A stretch of 64,000 nt of DNA from Otis tarda (GCA_026413225.1 CM048560.1:16262001-16326000); one strand, 5' to 3'; counted from the stretch's first letter, positions 13,201 through 28,531 are shown. Made by a program: numbers and translations. Notes: generated by a model not told the origin, from the letters alone.

Positions 13201-16200
13201 CCTCCGTGCCCTCTTCCTGGCAACTGGTAGAAAATAATCTTCCAGTCCCAGTTTTCCCTAAATCTCGGATTTTAGTTTCAGTAGCGTTTGTGAGTCTCTG
13301 TCACTTCCCATGCAGGTCTGGTATTCTGTTTTGTGGCTGGCCTGGTATGTTCAACCGGGTGGAAGATCAGGCGGGGCATGGGGCCTACACTGTACAGTGG
13401 CACTCTGGCCAGATGCCGTGTGATTGCATACTGCCAATGTCAATTTCTCTTCCATTCAGTGTGTTTAACTTTTTTTTTTTTGAAGGAAGATGTGAATAAC
13501 AGTTAAATGGTGTTTTTAGTTTACACTAGTTTACAGCATTCAAAAAGAATATGCTGCATGAGGTAAATAGGGTTAATTTGAAGTCTCATTTAAAAGCCAC
13601 CAAGTTATTTGCCTAAGGACAAGCTCACATTTTCAACTGCTAAATTTCTTTTGCCCTATAAATTAGTGGTAGTAATGTTAACAGATTATAAAAGGGCAAA
13701 ATATAGCCATGGAGTCATGTTAGTGCAAACCAGTTATCTTAAGTGCTAAGCTGCCCTTTAAATGATAGTTATGCATTTGGGAAACCTACCTCTGTTTTGC
13801 TGAGTCCAAGCATTTCAAAAGTCTCAGATCCTTGACTCTTTGAAAATACTCTGAAAATATTTGTCTAGGCTTATAGATGGACCTGGAATTTCTGATTTAG
13901 GTCATCTTACTTTGATAACTTCTCTGTGACTATAGCAACGCAGAGCTGTGGTGGAATGGCCTGTGGACCAGTGGAGGGTTGGTTGGTTGTTTTTCTGCAC
14001 TTCAGTATTAGCTTAGCAGCTGAGTTTAATGTGTAACATCACACTTTAAACAGAGCCTGTGTTCAGAGTGTGATGTAAGCGCTAAGCTTGTTAATGTTCA
14101 GGTATTGTTTCTGTTGCTTCTGGTCAGCCTTTTTGTGTGGAGGTTCAAAACAGGGATTTCTTAGGCCACTTGACCCCTGCACTTGTATTCCACTCATCCT
14201 GTTGAGTCAGCCTTATTAAGAGGACAAAGTTCAACTTCTTCCAGATTTGGGAAGAAAAAACAAAGACAGTTTCAGCTTTTCATAGCTATATTCCAAAAGC
14301 AGTTGGCTTGAAGAGCAGATCTATTTGTTTAATTGTCTGAATATTGACAGCTTTGTAGGAGCAGCAGCAGAAGATTAAAAAAAAAATGCACTTGATCTGG
14401 GCAGGTATTGTCTGCAAGACAAGAGATGTGCAATAGTTTTCAAATCTGTACCATCTTGTAAACGTACATTTTGTTCCATAAAAAGATGCTATAACAGTAA
14501 CCTGGAATAATTATAAGAATATGTAACCAAACAGGGTTTACTCAGGATCTGTTTAATCAAAACAGTAAATAAAACTTCCTGATCCTCATTTTCAGCTTTT
14601 TTTTTTAATAGCATTTTTCCCCCTTTTCCCCTCCCCTGAAAGCTAGAGGTAGGTCTAACTTGGGCTGAGAGGTCATAGGGTGAAAGCGTTTGACAGCTCC
14701 TTCAGTCTCCTTGAAAAATGATTCTACGTGGGTAAAAAGCATTAGATTAATTCAACAAGAGTGAGTAACTTTATGGTATCTGAAGGATGATGCCGTGGGA
14801 TCCTAAATATGTAAATGAATTGAGACTACAGTGTATCAGTTTAATAAATTATTAAAACTGTTCAGACTTCTCCCGCATCAGATCTAATACTGCTACATCT
14901 AAGGCAATCTTTGTAGTGTAGCTGTAAATGCAGTTTCCTGGAGCTCAACACAGAAAGTGAAGACGAGGAGGAGAGGGGTGTACTGAAATGTGATTTGGTT
15001 ACCACTTAAAAAGGAGGTAGCCTTCCATCTGAGGTATTAATAGTTAGGGCTTACAGGAATGCTGGTTAGGGAAGCAATTTTAAGAGACCCAGTGTCATGA
15101 CTGCAATGTCCTGTCATTGTAAATGGTGACTTTAGTAATACTGAGGAAAGTAAATGAAATTGCTTCAGGAAGAGCTTTTGTTTTCAAAACCAACAGTCTC
15201 CTGCATGTTCTTCAAAAGTGGAACAAATAGCTTTATATGACTTAAGTGTGATTGATTGTTCTCATTTCCACTGCATTTTTTGTTAACATACAGTTCAAAT
15301 AGCTTTGGAGAACACCAGTGTGTGTGGTGTGTCCCTGTGTATTTACACATGCACATATATACCTGGAACTCAGTGAGGTATTGCATGAAGCCGTTTTGGT
15401 AGTTGGAGCAGTTGCTAAGCTGTGATTATTTTTTCTCCTCTTTGGAAAGATTTAGTCAAAGTGAAAATGCGTAAGGGGCTTTTGAAAGTGGTAGTTTGTG
15501 TCACTGTTGTGCTGATCATGGACTAGAAGGAAAACGTAGTTGCACAGTCAGCACATTTTCTAAAATCAGCAGTATCTCTTTCTAGGAAGGTCTTTTTGCA
15601 TTCAGTCTGTGCTTTCATGAGCACAATCAATTCTGATGGCTCTCTGCTGGCCACCGTGGGGAGAGGGGTGCAGGTTACCCCACTGCCCTTGGTGGGAGCC
15701 AGCCTAGGTGCTCCTCAAGCCTTTCTCCCTGCCATTCAGTGCACCAAAGACCAACGGAAACCTGCTTAGTCTATTTATTGCTGGGTTAGTTTCCTATCAC
15801 ATTAGTGAGTTGAATCAGCTCCTGGGGAAGGCAGGTTTGGTGAGCATCAACACAGGCAGAAGGTAACTGGGAAGTGTTGGTGGGAAGGAGCAGAGAGGTG
15901 GAGGGAATGAGACACCCTGGTTTTGGCTGTGGTAAGATGTTGGATGATTCATCCTGTCTCGTAAACCTGCAGCATTACATTTCACAGGTTTTTCATTTCT
16001 CTGCCTGTAGAATTAGCTGTGTACATACAGGTCTATTAAACCTGCCATCCCATGAGGGCCGTGCCCTAGGCGCCAGGCACTGGATTTGTCACCTGCCAGC
16101 CAGCCGTCCGGTGCCTGGGGCCTGTCCTGCACGTGGGCTGGTGCTGCCTAACAAGCTTCAAACAACGTCCTGGCACCGAGTCTCAGTGCCCAGCTGCTGC

Positions 16201-19200
16201 CTTGGCTTGGGGCTTCAGCCCAGTGCGAGGCCAAGCTGCTGGATATCCCCACGTGCCCACCTGTGCCATGCCTTGGCGTAAGGGCTCCCATCTGGGCATG
16301 AAGCAGTATTCCAATTTCTGCAGACAGAGTTTAGCTTATTCTAGTGGCTCTTCTCTGATTTTTTTCACCTCAGAGGATGGTCTATTCTAACAGACTGAGT
16401 TTTTTTGAAAGTTAAGTACAAGTTGAGAGTAGATATAAAGGAGGGAGATTGTAATTGTACAGCATGTACAAAAACTAAGTTCCTCGATTTTCACTACTAA
16501 AATTGTGTGAGGTGCATCCGTTAAGAGAATATCTTATGTTTGAGTTTTTTTGAATACACTGAGCCAAGTCGCTGGTGGTTGCTGGCTTCAGGAATATTTG
16601 TAGTTTTGCTGAAGTACACGAGCCACTGTGGCTACAGTCAGCCGACGCTGGTTGTGCTTGGATGGCTTAGTAATGATGACTGTGGGGATTAGCTCGTAAT
16701 GTTGAACTGCATGGGTAATGCCTATTACCCTGATAAATTAAAGACAGCTTGTATCTCTGCTGTAATTATGCTTCTGTTTTAAACAGAAAATGCAAGTTTC
16801 AGTAGGCCTTGCTTTTTTATTTTTGCAATTATTTACCTGCCTTCAGGGTTAAAGTCATTTTGTAGCTGACCTTGTCACACAGCAGGGAAGTAAATGTTTG
16901 GTAATAATTTTTTAAAAGAGTATTTTAAAGATTCTAAGATGGACTTGTGAAGACTCTGACCGAAGGCTATTCTGATTGACTTCGGTTCATAATGACTCTG
17001 AAGTGTGGGGTTTTTTTGCCTTCTGCCGCAATATCTAGGTGCGTAGTCAGCCCTTGGAATTTTTCAAGGACCATCATGCACCTTATCCATCAGACTTTTA
17101 AATTGAATTTGGTGTACAGAAAATGTGGTTACACAGACCAGTTATGAGCAGCTGAGCGATCAGTGACTGGGGACCACGGCTCTGTTATGTTCATAGCCCT
17201 CTTTGGAGATTCAGCTGTTGCTTGAGCTATCTCCGACACCAGCCCGGTCCAGCCAGTTTGTCTGAGGTACCTTGATGAACTTGGAAAGGCATTTGCCAGC
17301 ATTTAGCTTTACAGCTTTCAAATGGGGGCACGTGGACATTGTTCCCCTGGCCGAGGGGATGCCGTCCTTGAGTTCAGGACAGAGCAAGGACTTTGTAAGC
17401 GTTCCTCAGCTCTGGGGCTGACCTGCTGTTTTCTGCTCTCCTTTGAGCACAAAGCCTTGAAGAATTTTGGGCACAGGATCCTTCCTAGTTAAAAGCAAAC
17501 CAGATAATAAAATTCCCAAGTCTGAAGAGGAAACCTGTAGTGAGGCATATTCCAGAATTTATTTCCTTACTGATCCTACAACAGAAGCTGAGCAGAGTCA
17601 GTTAACTGAGTGGGGGCTGGGGAAGAGCACAGTAGTTTTTGCCTTTTTTTCTCTTTTTTTTGGTATAATTTTTTTTTACGTTTTTCAAGAGAAGACTGAA
17701 ACTTCAAGTGTTTTGAGGAGGGAAGATTTGTTTTGCTTAAGCACTTGATACAGATCAGCTTTCAAGGTTTGTGCAGTGAGACGTTTAGTGATAGTGAACT
17801 TATCCTTAAAGGGTCAGTTACAGGAATTCAACCTTCAGTTGAACTTGTAATCTTGTTATTTTTAATTAGAAATGGGCTGGTACTATTTCAGTTATGGAGC
17901 CATCTTCCCCCTAGCCTGTTTCCTTCCCTTTGGCTTTTGCTGCCTCTGAGGTCCACTGTGTTTGATGCGGCTGAGGCAAGCAGTTGCCAAGTGCCACAGC
18001 TGGAAGCCCCAGTAACAAAGCAACATTTCTTCATTTCGTGAAGAGGCCTGCCCCCCGATGAGCATTTTCAATCCATTTGCAGCTGAGGAGGTGGGAAAGG
18101 CAGCCCCAGCGCGTCCCAGTCTGGCTGGCAGCATGCAAATTGCATGTTTCAAAGCCGCCGCTCTCATTCCGACTCTGTGGCCAGCAGCGTGTTTATCAGA
18201 TCTTCCTGACATTCGGCGTTGAGCAGATGTTCCCTTTTTTAGTATAAAGTGATGTTCTTGATGTGCTAGCTGAGATTAGGGAGAGGAAGGCTTATAAAAC
18301 TTCATGCTTGAATGAAGCACCTATACATAAGCACAGAAGGGCTTCTGACAGGCAAAACCAAGAGGGGGGAAAAAACCCAAACCCGAAACCAAAAAGCCTT
18401 CTCCATCTGCTTTTGACTGAATGCCTGATGTTGCAAGCAGGGTCCACATATGGTGACTGCTGGCCTGTTCTTCAGCTGGGTTAGACATGAATGGCAAGTC
18501 TCCCAGGCGTCCCTGGGGGTAGTGGTGGAGTTAAAGCAGAAGATCATCGCATGCAAGTTGCTGTTGAGCTGAAAGCTGTACTGTCTGGAACTCTGCATCT
18601 CTGTGGTTGTCAAAAAGAAGAAGTCTTTGAAAAGAAATCACCTCTCTTTCTCCAGATGTGCATACATCCATATGCACCAACATCCAGAACTCATTACTTC
18701 CTCTCGGAAGACCAAAAAATGGCCTGCTAATAATCCAGTTGCCAGATAAAAGCAAGACATCTTATTGCAAGAAGAGCCCTGTGTATGTAGGTGTAGTGAA
18801 TGAGAATGACGAGTGCTGGTGAAGCTGAGCTCACTGCGTAGGAACTGTTTAATGGAATAACAAGGGTTGGATAGAAAAGAAAACAAATGATAGGGAGGTT
18901 TGGGAGAGTTGTGGAAAGGAATGCATAGAGAAGAAAAGGCACAGACAGAGCCCATGTAATTCGGTGTGTCTATATATATGAAGGAAAGGAAGCAATCTGA
19001 GCCCAAATAAAAGATATGAAATAAAAAGGAAAACTTTGACTGCACTTTTATTTTGGAGCTTGGATGACCTATCAAAAATCAATAACAATGCTATTGTTAT
19101 GAATGAAAGGAAAATCTGTTAGTGGTTTGTAGAAGTCTGTAATACTGTAATAGTTTAGAAATGTTTGTTGATTATCTAATAGTTTCAGTAAAAGCAATTA

Positions 19201-22200
19201 TTAAATTTTCTAAATTGGAAGAGTAGTTATCACATCTGTGGCTGGAGTGTACCCTGAATCAGTTAACATAAGGTGCCTTGGATCTCCCCTGATCTCCTTG
19301 AGCTCGCTCCAATTAGCCAGCTTTGGATATACACTCTTTTCACTGCATGGTGGTGCCCCTTGGACAAGCAATATGGCGCTGTGTATTTTTGGGCAAAAGA
19401 CGGCTGTATGTGTACCTCCAAATGGAAGTCAGTGGGGATCAAGCATGTGACAGCTACTTGTGTTTCTGAAAAACTGCCATAGGATTTTTTTTTAAATTAT
19501 TTTTAAATCATTCTGAACTAAAAGTTTAAGAAATTAAAAAACAAACAAACAGCAAAATCCACCTAAACCAGAAATCCTGCCCTTGCCCCAGTCTAGTGAA
19601 TATGTTCTATAATATTACTGTTACTGTGTATTTTGGTACATTTGTCTATACCTATTGATGCTGCCTGAGATGGAATACCAACACTTCCTTTGGTGGTTCA
19701 AAAATCATTGCAACTTGTATCAGCATTTTCAAGAGTACTCATGAGTATACAAAGGACTGAAGGATATATTTGCAATTTAAATAGGTAACATTTTGCTGAG
19801 AGAGACTCAGAAGACTTGTTTTCTTAGATAAGCACAGATTGCTGAGGTCTGATCTATGTTTACGCATGTGTTTTTGAGCATGCTCTTTGATGATGCATGA
19901 ATTCCTGTGTGGCTGATCATGAAAGTAAGTATGGTTCTCTCTCTTTGCCTCCTGAAACTGGTTTTATGAAGTCTGGAATTTCCTTCTCTGTCATCTTTAA
20001 TTTACTCATTTTCAGGAATACAGTAACAGCAGTAGTATGGGTAGGATAGTTTGAGGAGTTTCAGTACTGATTTAGTAAAACTACAATGGTTTTGAAACCT
20101 GTTTTAGTTGTTTTTGCTCTAAGCAGGCATTTAATTTTTGTAGGCTGTTTTTTTTCCTTTTGGCCCCAATATGGAGCTCTCATGTAAACCAAGCAGAATG
20201 CTTCCTGTCGTTGTCTGATAAAAAGTGCACTTCCATTCATTGTTTCCATGCAACTTCCTATCCTTTCTGTGGTAAAGACGGATAAATCTGAGACAATTTA
20301 TGGGCTATCTCTGGGAAAAGAGACTTTCACAACAAAAAAAAAAAATTGAATGTTGTTTGGAATAATGAGCAAGGAATGTTAGAAATAGTTTGTGTTTGTT
20401 CATTTCTTGCTCTTTGTACAGTCACAGTGCTGAAGACAACTTCATCCATTAACAGTGATGAGAACTGAATGCTATGTTTGGGTCTTCCATTAAGGCTGTT
20501 AAGATATAATGATTACTTGCATTTTAGGTACGGCTTGCTATCTGACCTAATTCTGTATCTTTTACAGTCGTGGTACAAGTTTGTGATGGAAGTCAGGCAT
20601 TTCTGAAATACAGCTGTGTCTGAGGGGAAAAGCCCTCAGTCTGAGTAATGTTGGCCCCTGTTTAAAAAAGGATAGGTGCTCCGTGGGACCTGACGTTTAT
20701 GCAAGAGGATCACCTATGCTTGATTTTGACCAATGCCTGTAAACTTGTCTGTTTGAGGGCTAGCCTCGACAGGATAACAGGAAAAACTCGGCAAGCCTTT
20801 CTGAAACATTAGTGGACTACTTTGTTTTCAGTTCTTTGGCACGGAAAACAGAAGTTGTGCTTTCTGGGTTTGTTTAAATGAAAGTCAACACATTCATGCT
20901 GTTCAGTTTGCAGATTAAAAAGATGCTCTTACGTTAGCAGAGTGTTTTCCAAATACTTACTTGGGAAGAGGGATGGGTGGAGAGAAAGAGCGAGCACATA
21001 TGGATGAATGTGCACGTCTAGGCATGGAAAAACACTAGAGGAGAGTTCCTGTAAGCAGCATTTTGCTGCAAACCTCAAGAGAAGGTAGGGCTCTGACAGT
21101 ACTTCTGGTCAGAAAGGAGTGCAGCAGAGGTTACGTAAAATGCAGCTCTGTGGTACAGTACATCTGCTTTGAAAGACTTCTTTGTTTTCCAGGTACAGAT
21201 GTTCGTTTTCTGAGATTATGCCTCATGTGTAGCTATGTCTTAAAGTTGTGCTCGGCGGATGTTAAACCAAACAGGTTTTTTCGTTCATTGCTTTTTCTGT
21301 TTATTCAGCGTAATAGGTGTCTAAACAAGACAGCTGGAGTTTCTTTTGGTAAATAAGATACTAAGCGATTGACATTGCCTCGCTTTGCCTTGCTTGCTTA
21401 GGTATTGAAATGAGTTTCGCTCTATAGTAAATGAGTTTGACTTTGTCATTTACATTTTTTTCTTAAAATTGATAGTTTAGGTATAATTCATCATTTCTCA
21501 GTAGCAGTACATTAATATGGAAGCTGAGTTTTATTTGATGGTTAACTTCCCCAGTTGAAGTTGCATCAGTTTTACATCCTGGTGAGGACAAAATGTCAGT
21601 AGAAGCTTATTTCTAAGAAAGTAGAAGAAAGCATTTCTGCTTTCAAAATGAAATTTGCATTTTTTCCTGCATGGAAAAAAAAAAAGTGAGCTTTGTGCAG
21701 GCAACACTTGAGGTTAGATCTGCTAAACAGATGAGATGAGCCTCGTGCTTTTACCAGTAGCTAGGAGCAGTGGGAATGGGTGTTTTGCCTCCAGAGAGGC
21801 ATGGAAGATTATTTTGCTTGGAAGAAAAACCAGCATCAGGAGTTCGTACCAAACAGCAATCCAAAGAAGATATGGGGCATGTCATCTGTAGGTCTGAATG
21901 ATTCCCAGTGGGCAGGCAGAAGATGCTAGGTAGACTTCACTGTGCATAACAGTAATGTCTAGAAAGACTGCAGAAAATAGAGGATTGAAATTAAGTGTGG
22001 AATGGGAATTAATTGGGGGTTGATAGTTGGGGATTGAGAGCACTTAGAGCAAGGGTCTGACTGCATGCAGCGTTGCCAGTAGAAACCAGAGTAAAGGTGA
22101 AGTATGTAGGTTAATGCATCATTCCGGAGGAAAGGTTTTTTCCTAGGAGGAAGGAGCAGGGATGGTGGCATGAAGTGGAGTTGCTGAAGATCAGTGGACT

Positions 22201-25200
22201 TTGAGCACTGGAATGGGGAACCTCTGCTGTGTTTCTGCATAAGCACGTGTTTTTAGTTAGCACAGCTTGTATATTTTAACTCTTTCTACAAACAGATCTT
22301 ACCATCTGTACTAAATATTTCTTGAGGATATATTTTTTTTCTTCTTCTCAGTTCAAGTTTTATGGCTCACTGATTTCAAGTATATATATGTGGAGTCTGA
22401 GATTTTGGGTGTTTTGTTTGTTTGGTTTGGTTTGTTTTTTTCAAAATAGCCAAAATCAGTCCATGTCTGTGAGCCTTTCCCCCTGTAATTTTAAACATCT
22501 CTCCCTTGCCTCTATGGTAATTCAGTCAAAAGTAGTTCCACCAGGAAAAATATTTTCTTGCTGACAAGAGAAGCCTGTGCTAGATACTCCCTGAAAATTA
22601 AGGACGTGAAGGGAAACTTACCCAGCCCTGTGTACAACAGTTATGCTGTGTTTCTGTTTTCAGTACAATACTTCTCTCTCCTTTTTTTTCATATGCCCCC
22701 ACTTGATTTTCTGTGCATATTGTTTTCTCATGGACTTTTTTTGCTCCTTCTGTCCATTTCTGCCAAAGCACTAAAATGCATTCCAGGACTTCCATGATGG
22801 TTTACTCCATTTCAGTCCTGCTTGGGTTGCAGTTCATGAGGGGTTTGCTGTTCTTCTGCTAAAGTAGAATCTGCTTGGAATTCATTGATGCTGGCCAGTG
22901 GTTATAGTGCAGTGACTGAACAAACTCATCAGAGTTATTCAACAAATGTGGAAAATGTGAACTTTTAAGATGTTTTAAAATACTTTTCCTGGGGAATTCC
23001 TAGTTTATGTAAATAGTCTTATTGAAGGGAGATATCTACTGCATTTCAATGCAGTCGCGTGAGGACTGTAAGACCTAATATGTAGTAGCAATAGTAAAAT
23101 AAGTACATCAGTAAGTGTTGGGACGTACTATAAAAATGCTGAACTTATTTTTATTCTGGTATTGGTTAATGACAAAGAGGAGAGAATATCCAAATTAGAA
23201 CAAAATTTATTTAATATTATAAGCTTATTTCTTTTTTCTCATTCCCTGGCCCTCTAAAATATCAAAGCTTTTATTGCAACATTGAGTGTATCCTATTGTA
23301 ACTGCTAGGTTTTTTAAGACTTAAGATTAAATTACTAGGTGCATAGTGTAAATAAAGTGTAGGGTGGGTTTTTTTAGTTAGATTAATTATTTTTTTTCTG
23401 AAATATTAAAGTATCTAAGAATTGCTGTTTTTTCTTGTCAGAACAAATCTACAATCTTTGTTACTCCCATGCGTTTCTGACTATGTACTAAGGCAGAAAA
23501 GTTATATTGAAACACACTAAAATTTCATTTTTCATTGAATTTCCTCCTCCTCCTTAGGAAAATCCTGGCAGATTAGAAGCAGTCATCATTCTTGCTTTAT
23601 CAGAGTTGGAACTACTGTCATGAGCTGTATAGAAAAAGAAAACCATAATGCTCTCCTCCCCTAGCCAGCCAAACAGCCTGGAAGCCACAAAAATAAATCA
23701 GCAGTAGATTTTTACGAATAAAAAATGGTTTGGACAGTGGTAGTCTACTTTAGTTTTTCTGCTGGCCAGTATGAAGGTCCAGTGTACAAATCTTCCTTTC
23801 AATATCTTGCTTCTTTCCCCTGAATCTTTCTTATGGTGGTCATGCTTATTCAGAGAGGAAAATCGCGTGATCCAGGAAGTATCTTGGACAGTCTAGCTCC
23901 TTGTTGGTGATGGTGGTGGAAATGCTTCTACTTTTCCATGAGGAGAAACGCTGCAGTTTCCTTGATGCCACTGCCTCTCATCACAAAGCCGCTGTGATAT
24001 TTCCTACCGTCTCACCTTGTCGTTCCCATCTCTCAGAACTGAAGACTGCGTGCCAGAATTGACTGACCCTGAGCAGGGATGTTTTACTCAAGTGCTTGCT
24101 TAGGAGTATGAAGCTGTGTTTTCTTGGTCATCTGTAGTAAAAGCTGTTCTTTGTATTAATGGTGGAGGTTGTCCATTATCTTCTACACCGTTTGAATCAC
24201 CAGGAATTTGACTTTCTGGGTGGTCTGCTGTGAAGGGCTACGCAGGAAGGCATTTATTAGTTGTTACAGACCCACGCCTACTAAATAAGTAGTAATGACT
24301 TATATTTTTTTCTTTGAGTGACAGGCATCACTTCTCTCTGTAGATTTTGCATCAATCCTTGTGTATAATTTTTTTTTTATATAAATGCATGCCTCAGTGA
24401 GAAACCCTGTATGAGAAGAAGGTTGTGTAGGTGGTAAGTTACTCCATGTGGAACAGTGTCCGTTCGCCTATGTACTTGTATCTTTAGAAATGAGCAGAGA
24501 AGGTTATGGGAAAAAGTTATTACCAAGTCTGCTCAAGTGCTCCACAGTGAATCTTAAGCATTTCAGACCAAGAGAAGGTGGCTTCCTCTCCTGGTTTTTG
24601 CAGAACCATGTTGTCATTGAAAAGCAGGTTTGAGGCTCCTGTCTCTTTTCTTCCTTCTTGTTCCCGTTATCCTTGTCACTGGCTGATGTAAAAAAATGCC
24701 CTTAAATTAACCTTCTCCAGAAGAACTCTTATGAAAGTCTGTCATTTGGGCATACTGAAATCTCTGCTTGGATAGTTAGCCTCCTCTAAGACTTGCTTTT
24801 CAGCATATAAAGTGATGAATTCTAGCAGTACAACGTAATTTGTATTATGTTGTACTTGACAGCACAGAGATCCCTGGTGTTCCTCAAGTCTGGATTTTGA
24901 ATTTTTTTGTCTTAATGTATAATGACTAGATTTGTGTCATTCTCTCATTCAAAAATCAATTAGAATAAATCTGTCCTCCTCTAAGGAGTGTTATATCCCA
25001 CTGGTGTGGCTTGTATCCACTGGCATGGCGTATGGGAACCATGCTAACGTGCCATGGAGCCCCCAGCACAGATTCATGCAATTTGCAGGAGCTGGTCACA
25101 CTTTTCAGCTGACAACACTGTAGAAATCTCCATGGAAATACAACAGAAAGTATATTAGCCTTTACTATTTGAATAAAATCCATCACAGTTATGAGTTGGT

Positions 25201-25539
25201 CTTGGGTTGTTGTATTATCCCCTTTAGTGTCTTACTCCCATTTCTGCTACTTTCTTACAGCAGAACACATGTTACTCATTAGTAGCATGGATGTTATGGG
25301 AAACAAGAATGTTGAAATTTTACTGAATATGTTCCAGATGTTAGTATCAAACATGGGTAGGTGTGCATTAAGATTTCCCTTAAAATATTATTATTAATTG
25401 GAAATGGAAAATAATTCAATACTAAATGATTCTCTTGAATTCTAAATTTGCTAAACATTTGCTATCATAAAACATATATGTAATAAGCGGTTCTTATAAA
25501 ACTGCCTAACCTGCTTTCCATCTGCAAAAGGCTTTGCAG

Positions 25540-25571
25540 GCAACTGCAACTGCAAACTGCAAACTGCAACT
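25540..25571. repeat. Short tandem repeat of caactg / caaactg
   Basis: About five consecutive copies of a 6-7 base unit, caactg or caaactg, with the length variant alternating in blocks (two short, then two long, then a partial copy). It is a small minisatellite-like array in non-coding sequence. Confidence 0.8.
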
Positions 25572-27590
25572 AAAATTTGATTCTGGTAAGAGCCAGGATT
25601 TGGTAACGAGGTTAAATGGTTACGTGGTCCAAAGTTAAATAAAAGCCCAAGGATGGCTGTGTGTGTGCACTTACCTTCCCAGCAGAGAAGGGAGTAGGGG
25701 CTTGTAGCCACACTAGGATGTATGCACTGGAAGATGCTTTTTGCCTCTTTAAGTGCCACTTTCATGGGGATGAGATGCCAGAGAGTGTCTGTATGCGTTT
25801 GGAGCTGATGAGACAATCTTGATATGTGAATTGGATGAACTGACCTTTAAGCAGTGATGATGCGGAATTTTGGCAAGATGCTGGTGTCGCCAGTGAAGGT
25901 GAGGTTGGCAGGAATGGGATGCGGGGCTGCAGTGGGAAGTTGGCAGAGCCTGATCCTGGTGTTTGTGCTTGGCAGAGCAGCAGAACAGTAAAGCCCAGGC
26001 AGGGACGAGGCTGCGGTTTCATGTTGGCTTTCAAATACAAGCGGACAGTGCGAAGGTGATAAACAATCCCATTAGAAGTGCCATAGAAAGGACTTTGTTT
26101 GTTTTTTTAAGAATGGTGAATATGCCTTTTGTAGGATTTAAGCTATCTAGAAGTAGTAACTAGCTTTCCAGTCAGAGAGAGATAAGTAGGAGGGATCTGT
26201 GAGAGAGCCAAGAGGAGTGAGAGCAGTGCCTCAAAGTGGTGTCTGCTTTTCTTCGACTGGGCCAGACCTGCAGGTGCAGTAGGTACTGCTGGAAAGAAAT
26301 GTTAATGAATGTTTAGAGAATAGCTTACAGTGTGCACCGTAAGAACAGGCTAACATAGAGCAACGGAGAGAAGGTGGCAGAAAAAACTGTCTTGTATCAT
26401 GTGCAGACTGAGCATCAGTGGACTTTGTGATCTAGAAACAAGTTTTCCTTTCCCTTGGCACTAGCTCCAGGCATGCAAGCATATGCTGGGCACGGCACAA
26501 CACCCAGTTTAATGGTGGGCAAATATGCGAATTTCAGTGGATGAAGATTGCTGTTTGGTACTGCCAGCACACTTGAGAGGTAATGTTCATGAGAGTCTTG
26601 AGTTCCTAGGAACGGTAGTATCAGCCCAGGACCCAGCTACACAGAAATGCAACGTCTGGAGTAAACCCTCTGTTACTTACGCCACTGCCATTCCTTGTAC
26701 GTGGGCAGTCTTACCACATGTGGTCTGAGGGCAGTGGAGCCAGCCTACAGCCTCCAGTAGATACTCTGATGTATCAATGTCAAGGGCTGTATTTCAGTCG
26801 CTTATGAGATGGGTCTGAAAGCAACTGTACCAAATGCAGTAGCTCCACCAAAACGTTGATACTGAACGGCTCAGAGCAACTCTGCACCCCTTCCTTTGAC
26901 AGAACAGAGCTGACAGAAGTGGCATGCCCCAGGCTGGCGGGGCGTGAGCCAACGCACATCTCGGTGCCACACAGCTGTACTGATGTAAGAGCGGGCCGAC
27001 ACCAGTAAGCCTTGCTTAAGACTGGTACAGCCATGCAGGCTCGCTGCCTACAGGGTGATGGAGTTTCTGCAAGAGATCTGGCCTGCGTCCAGCCGGGATG
27101 CCGCGCAGGCAGAGCAGACATGCCTTGGTCTGCCCTTCGCTGTGCAGATAAGCTCATCTGTGCATGGTTATCCAGGATGTGAACTTCAGCTCCCTCCAGA
27201 AATATTTCCATCTTGCACATTGAGCAGAACAGAGGGCCTTGAAAGAAGGGCTTTCTTAACGCACACTTGAGGTGCTGACAGGGGAAGCAGTTACAGACAG
27301 CTGGAAGGTACTAGTAACTGTTGTCTTCATGTGGATGAGTCCTTGTAGGAAGTGAGGGCAAAATCCGAGTGTCTTCTCCTCTAATGTGGCAAATTTGTAC
27401 AGATTAAAGACCAGATGAAGGCTGGAGGGGAGGACTGGTAGATGTACGGCATGGAAATAGATGTTCACAAGGGAATCCATCTGCTGAGAGGGAGGTATCA
27501 GCTCTTTCTCCTGAACCTTTGCTAAGGAAAGCACACGTTTTTGTCAGCAGCTCTATTTCTGTCTTGTTCCATGTGTTGCACCTTGTTCTT

Positions 27591-27604
27591 TGTGTGTGTG
27601 TGTG
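27591..27604. repeat. (TG)7 microsatellite
   Basis: Seven perfect TG dinucleotides. A similar (TG)7 run lies at 37555-37568. These are ordinary vertebrate microsatellites. Confidence 0.9.
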
Positions 27605-28531
27605 CTGTGATAGAAGCATCTTAACAAATGTCAACTCCATTCTGGTCTGCAAGAAAAAAAATTCCATGAACAAGTGCTCCTTGGCTTTCAGTTTGTTCCC
27701 TGGCACAAGAAATGCTTTTGGAGTTTAGAAATGCTTTTTGTGCAGGTTGTGTAAGGCAGTCTGCTGCAGGACTTACACATCGGTGGCTGGGCTAATTAAC
27801 TAGTGGGTTCTCTGATCTGCGTTTATGCATCAGGAAAATGAGGCCTCTCTGCTGGTCCTGTTATTGTGAATATTTCTTCAACCGTTACAAAGGGCAACTT
27901 TTTAATAGATTTTTTTTAAAAAAATTTATTTATTTATTTTTCTTAAACTGCATGTCATTGCTTGGACTGGTCCCATTTTGTAGGCATATTATTGGAATGG
28001 AATTTCAAGCTAATGGTCAGTGCTACTACTGAGTTCCTCATACAGAGAGGAGAAAGTTTGCTTATCCTCTACCACAAGCACAGGCATGCGTAATTTGTGC
28101 CTTGAGTGTTGCCTTTAACACATATTCCTGTTCTGTGGGAGCTGGCAGGATATGTACTACGCGTCGGTGGGTTTCAGGAGCAGCCCCTGTGGCAGGACAA
28201 GGCACGCACAGCCCGAGGCACTGCGGAAATCTCCCTCTGCTCAGGGGCTTTGCTTTTTACAGATAGTCTGTCTTAAGATGGACACTCTGACTTCTACATG
28301 GCCAGCTGCTCACTGTGTCTTGAGTGAACTGTCATTTTAACAAAGTGTAGGTCAGTGCTAATATAATTAAACATATGTGTACATAAAAGTCAAATGATCT
28401 CTAGTGCTATAATAGCTGGATGTAGATGTCACAAAACCAGATGGACCTCTGCCATTTGATCAGTTGAGGATTTTCTTTTGTTTTGAACTTTTTTTGAAAG
28501 AAGCATTTTACTTCAATTGCAGATGTACACT

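Noticed and set aside
15874..16281. 135-codon open frame in a GC-rich patch
   Set aside because: It looked like a possible first exon or CpG-island region, but CpG is not enriched enough and the protein has no signal peptide or betaglycan similarity.
18638..19075. 145-codon open frame on the - strand
   Set aside because: The translation is rich in Ser, Phe, Leu and His from T-rich antisense sequence. Several overlapping frames are equally open, which points to composition rather than coding.
25861..25900. Possible short exon ending before a gtgagg donor (ATG...VSPVK)
   Set aside because: The encoded peptide is not hydrophobic enough for a signal peptide and the phase does not supply the single base of the Gly codon needed at 29598.
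26780..27220. 146-codon open frame on the - strand
   Set aside because: It lies in a locally GC-richer patch where stops are fewer. The translation has no recognised motif and no plausible splice or promoter context.
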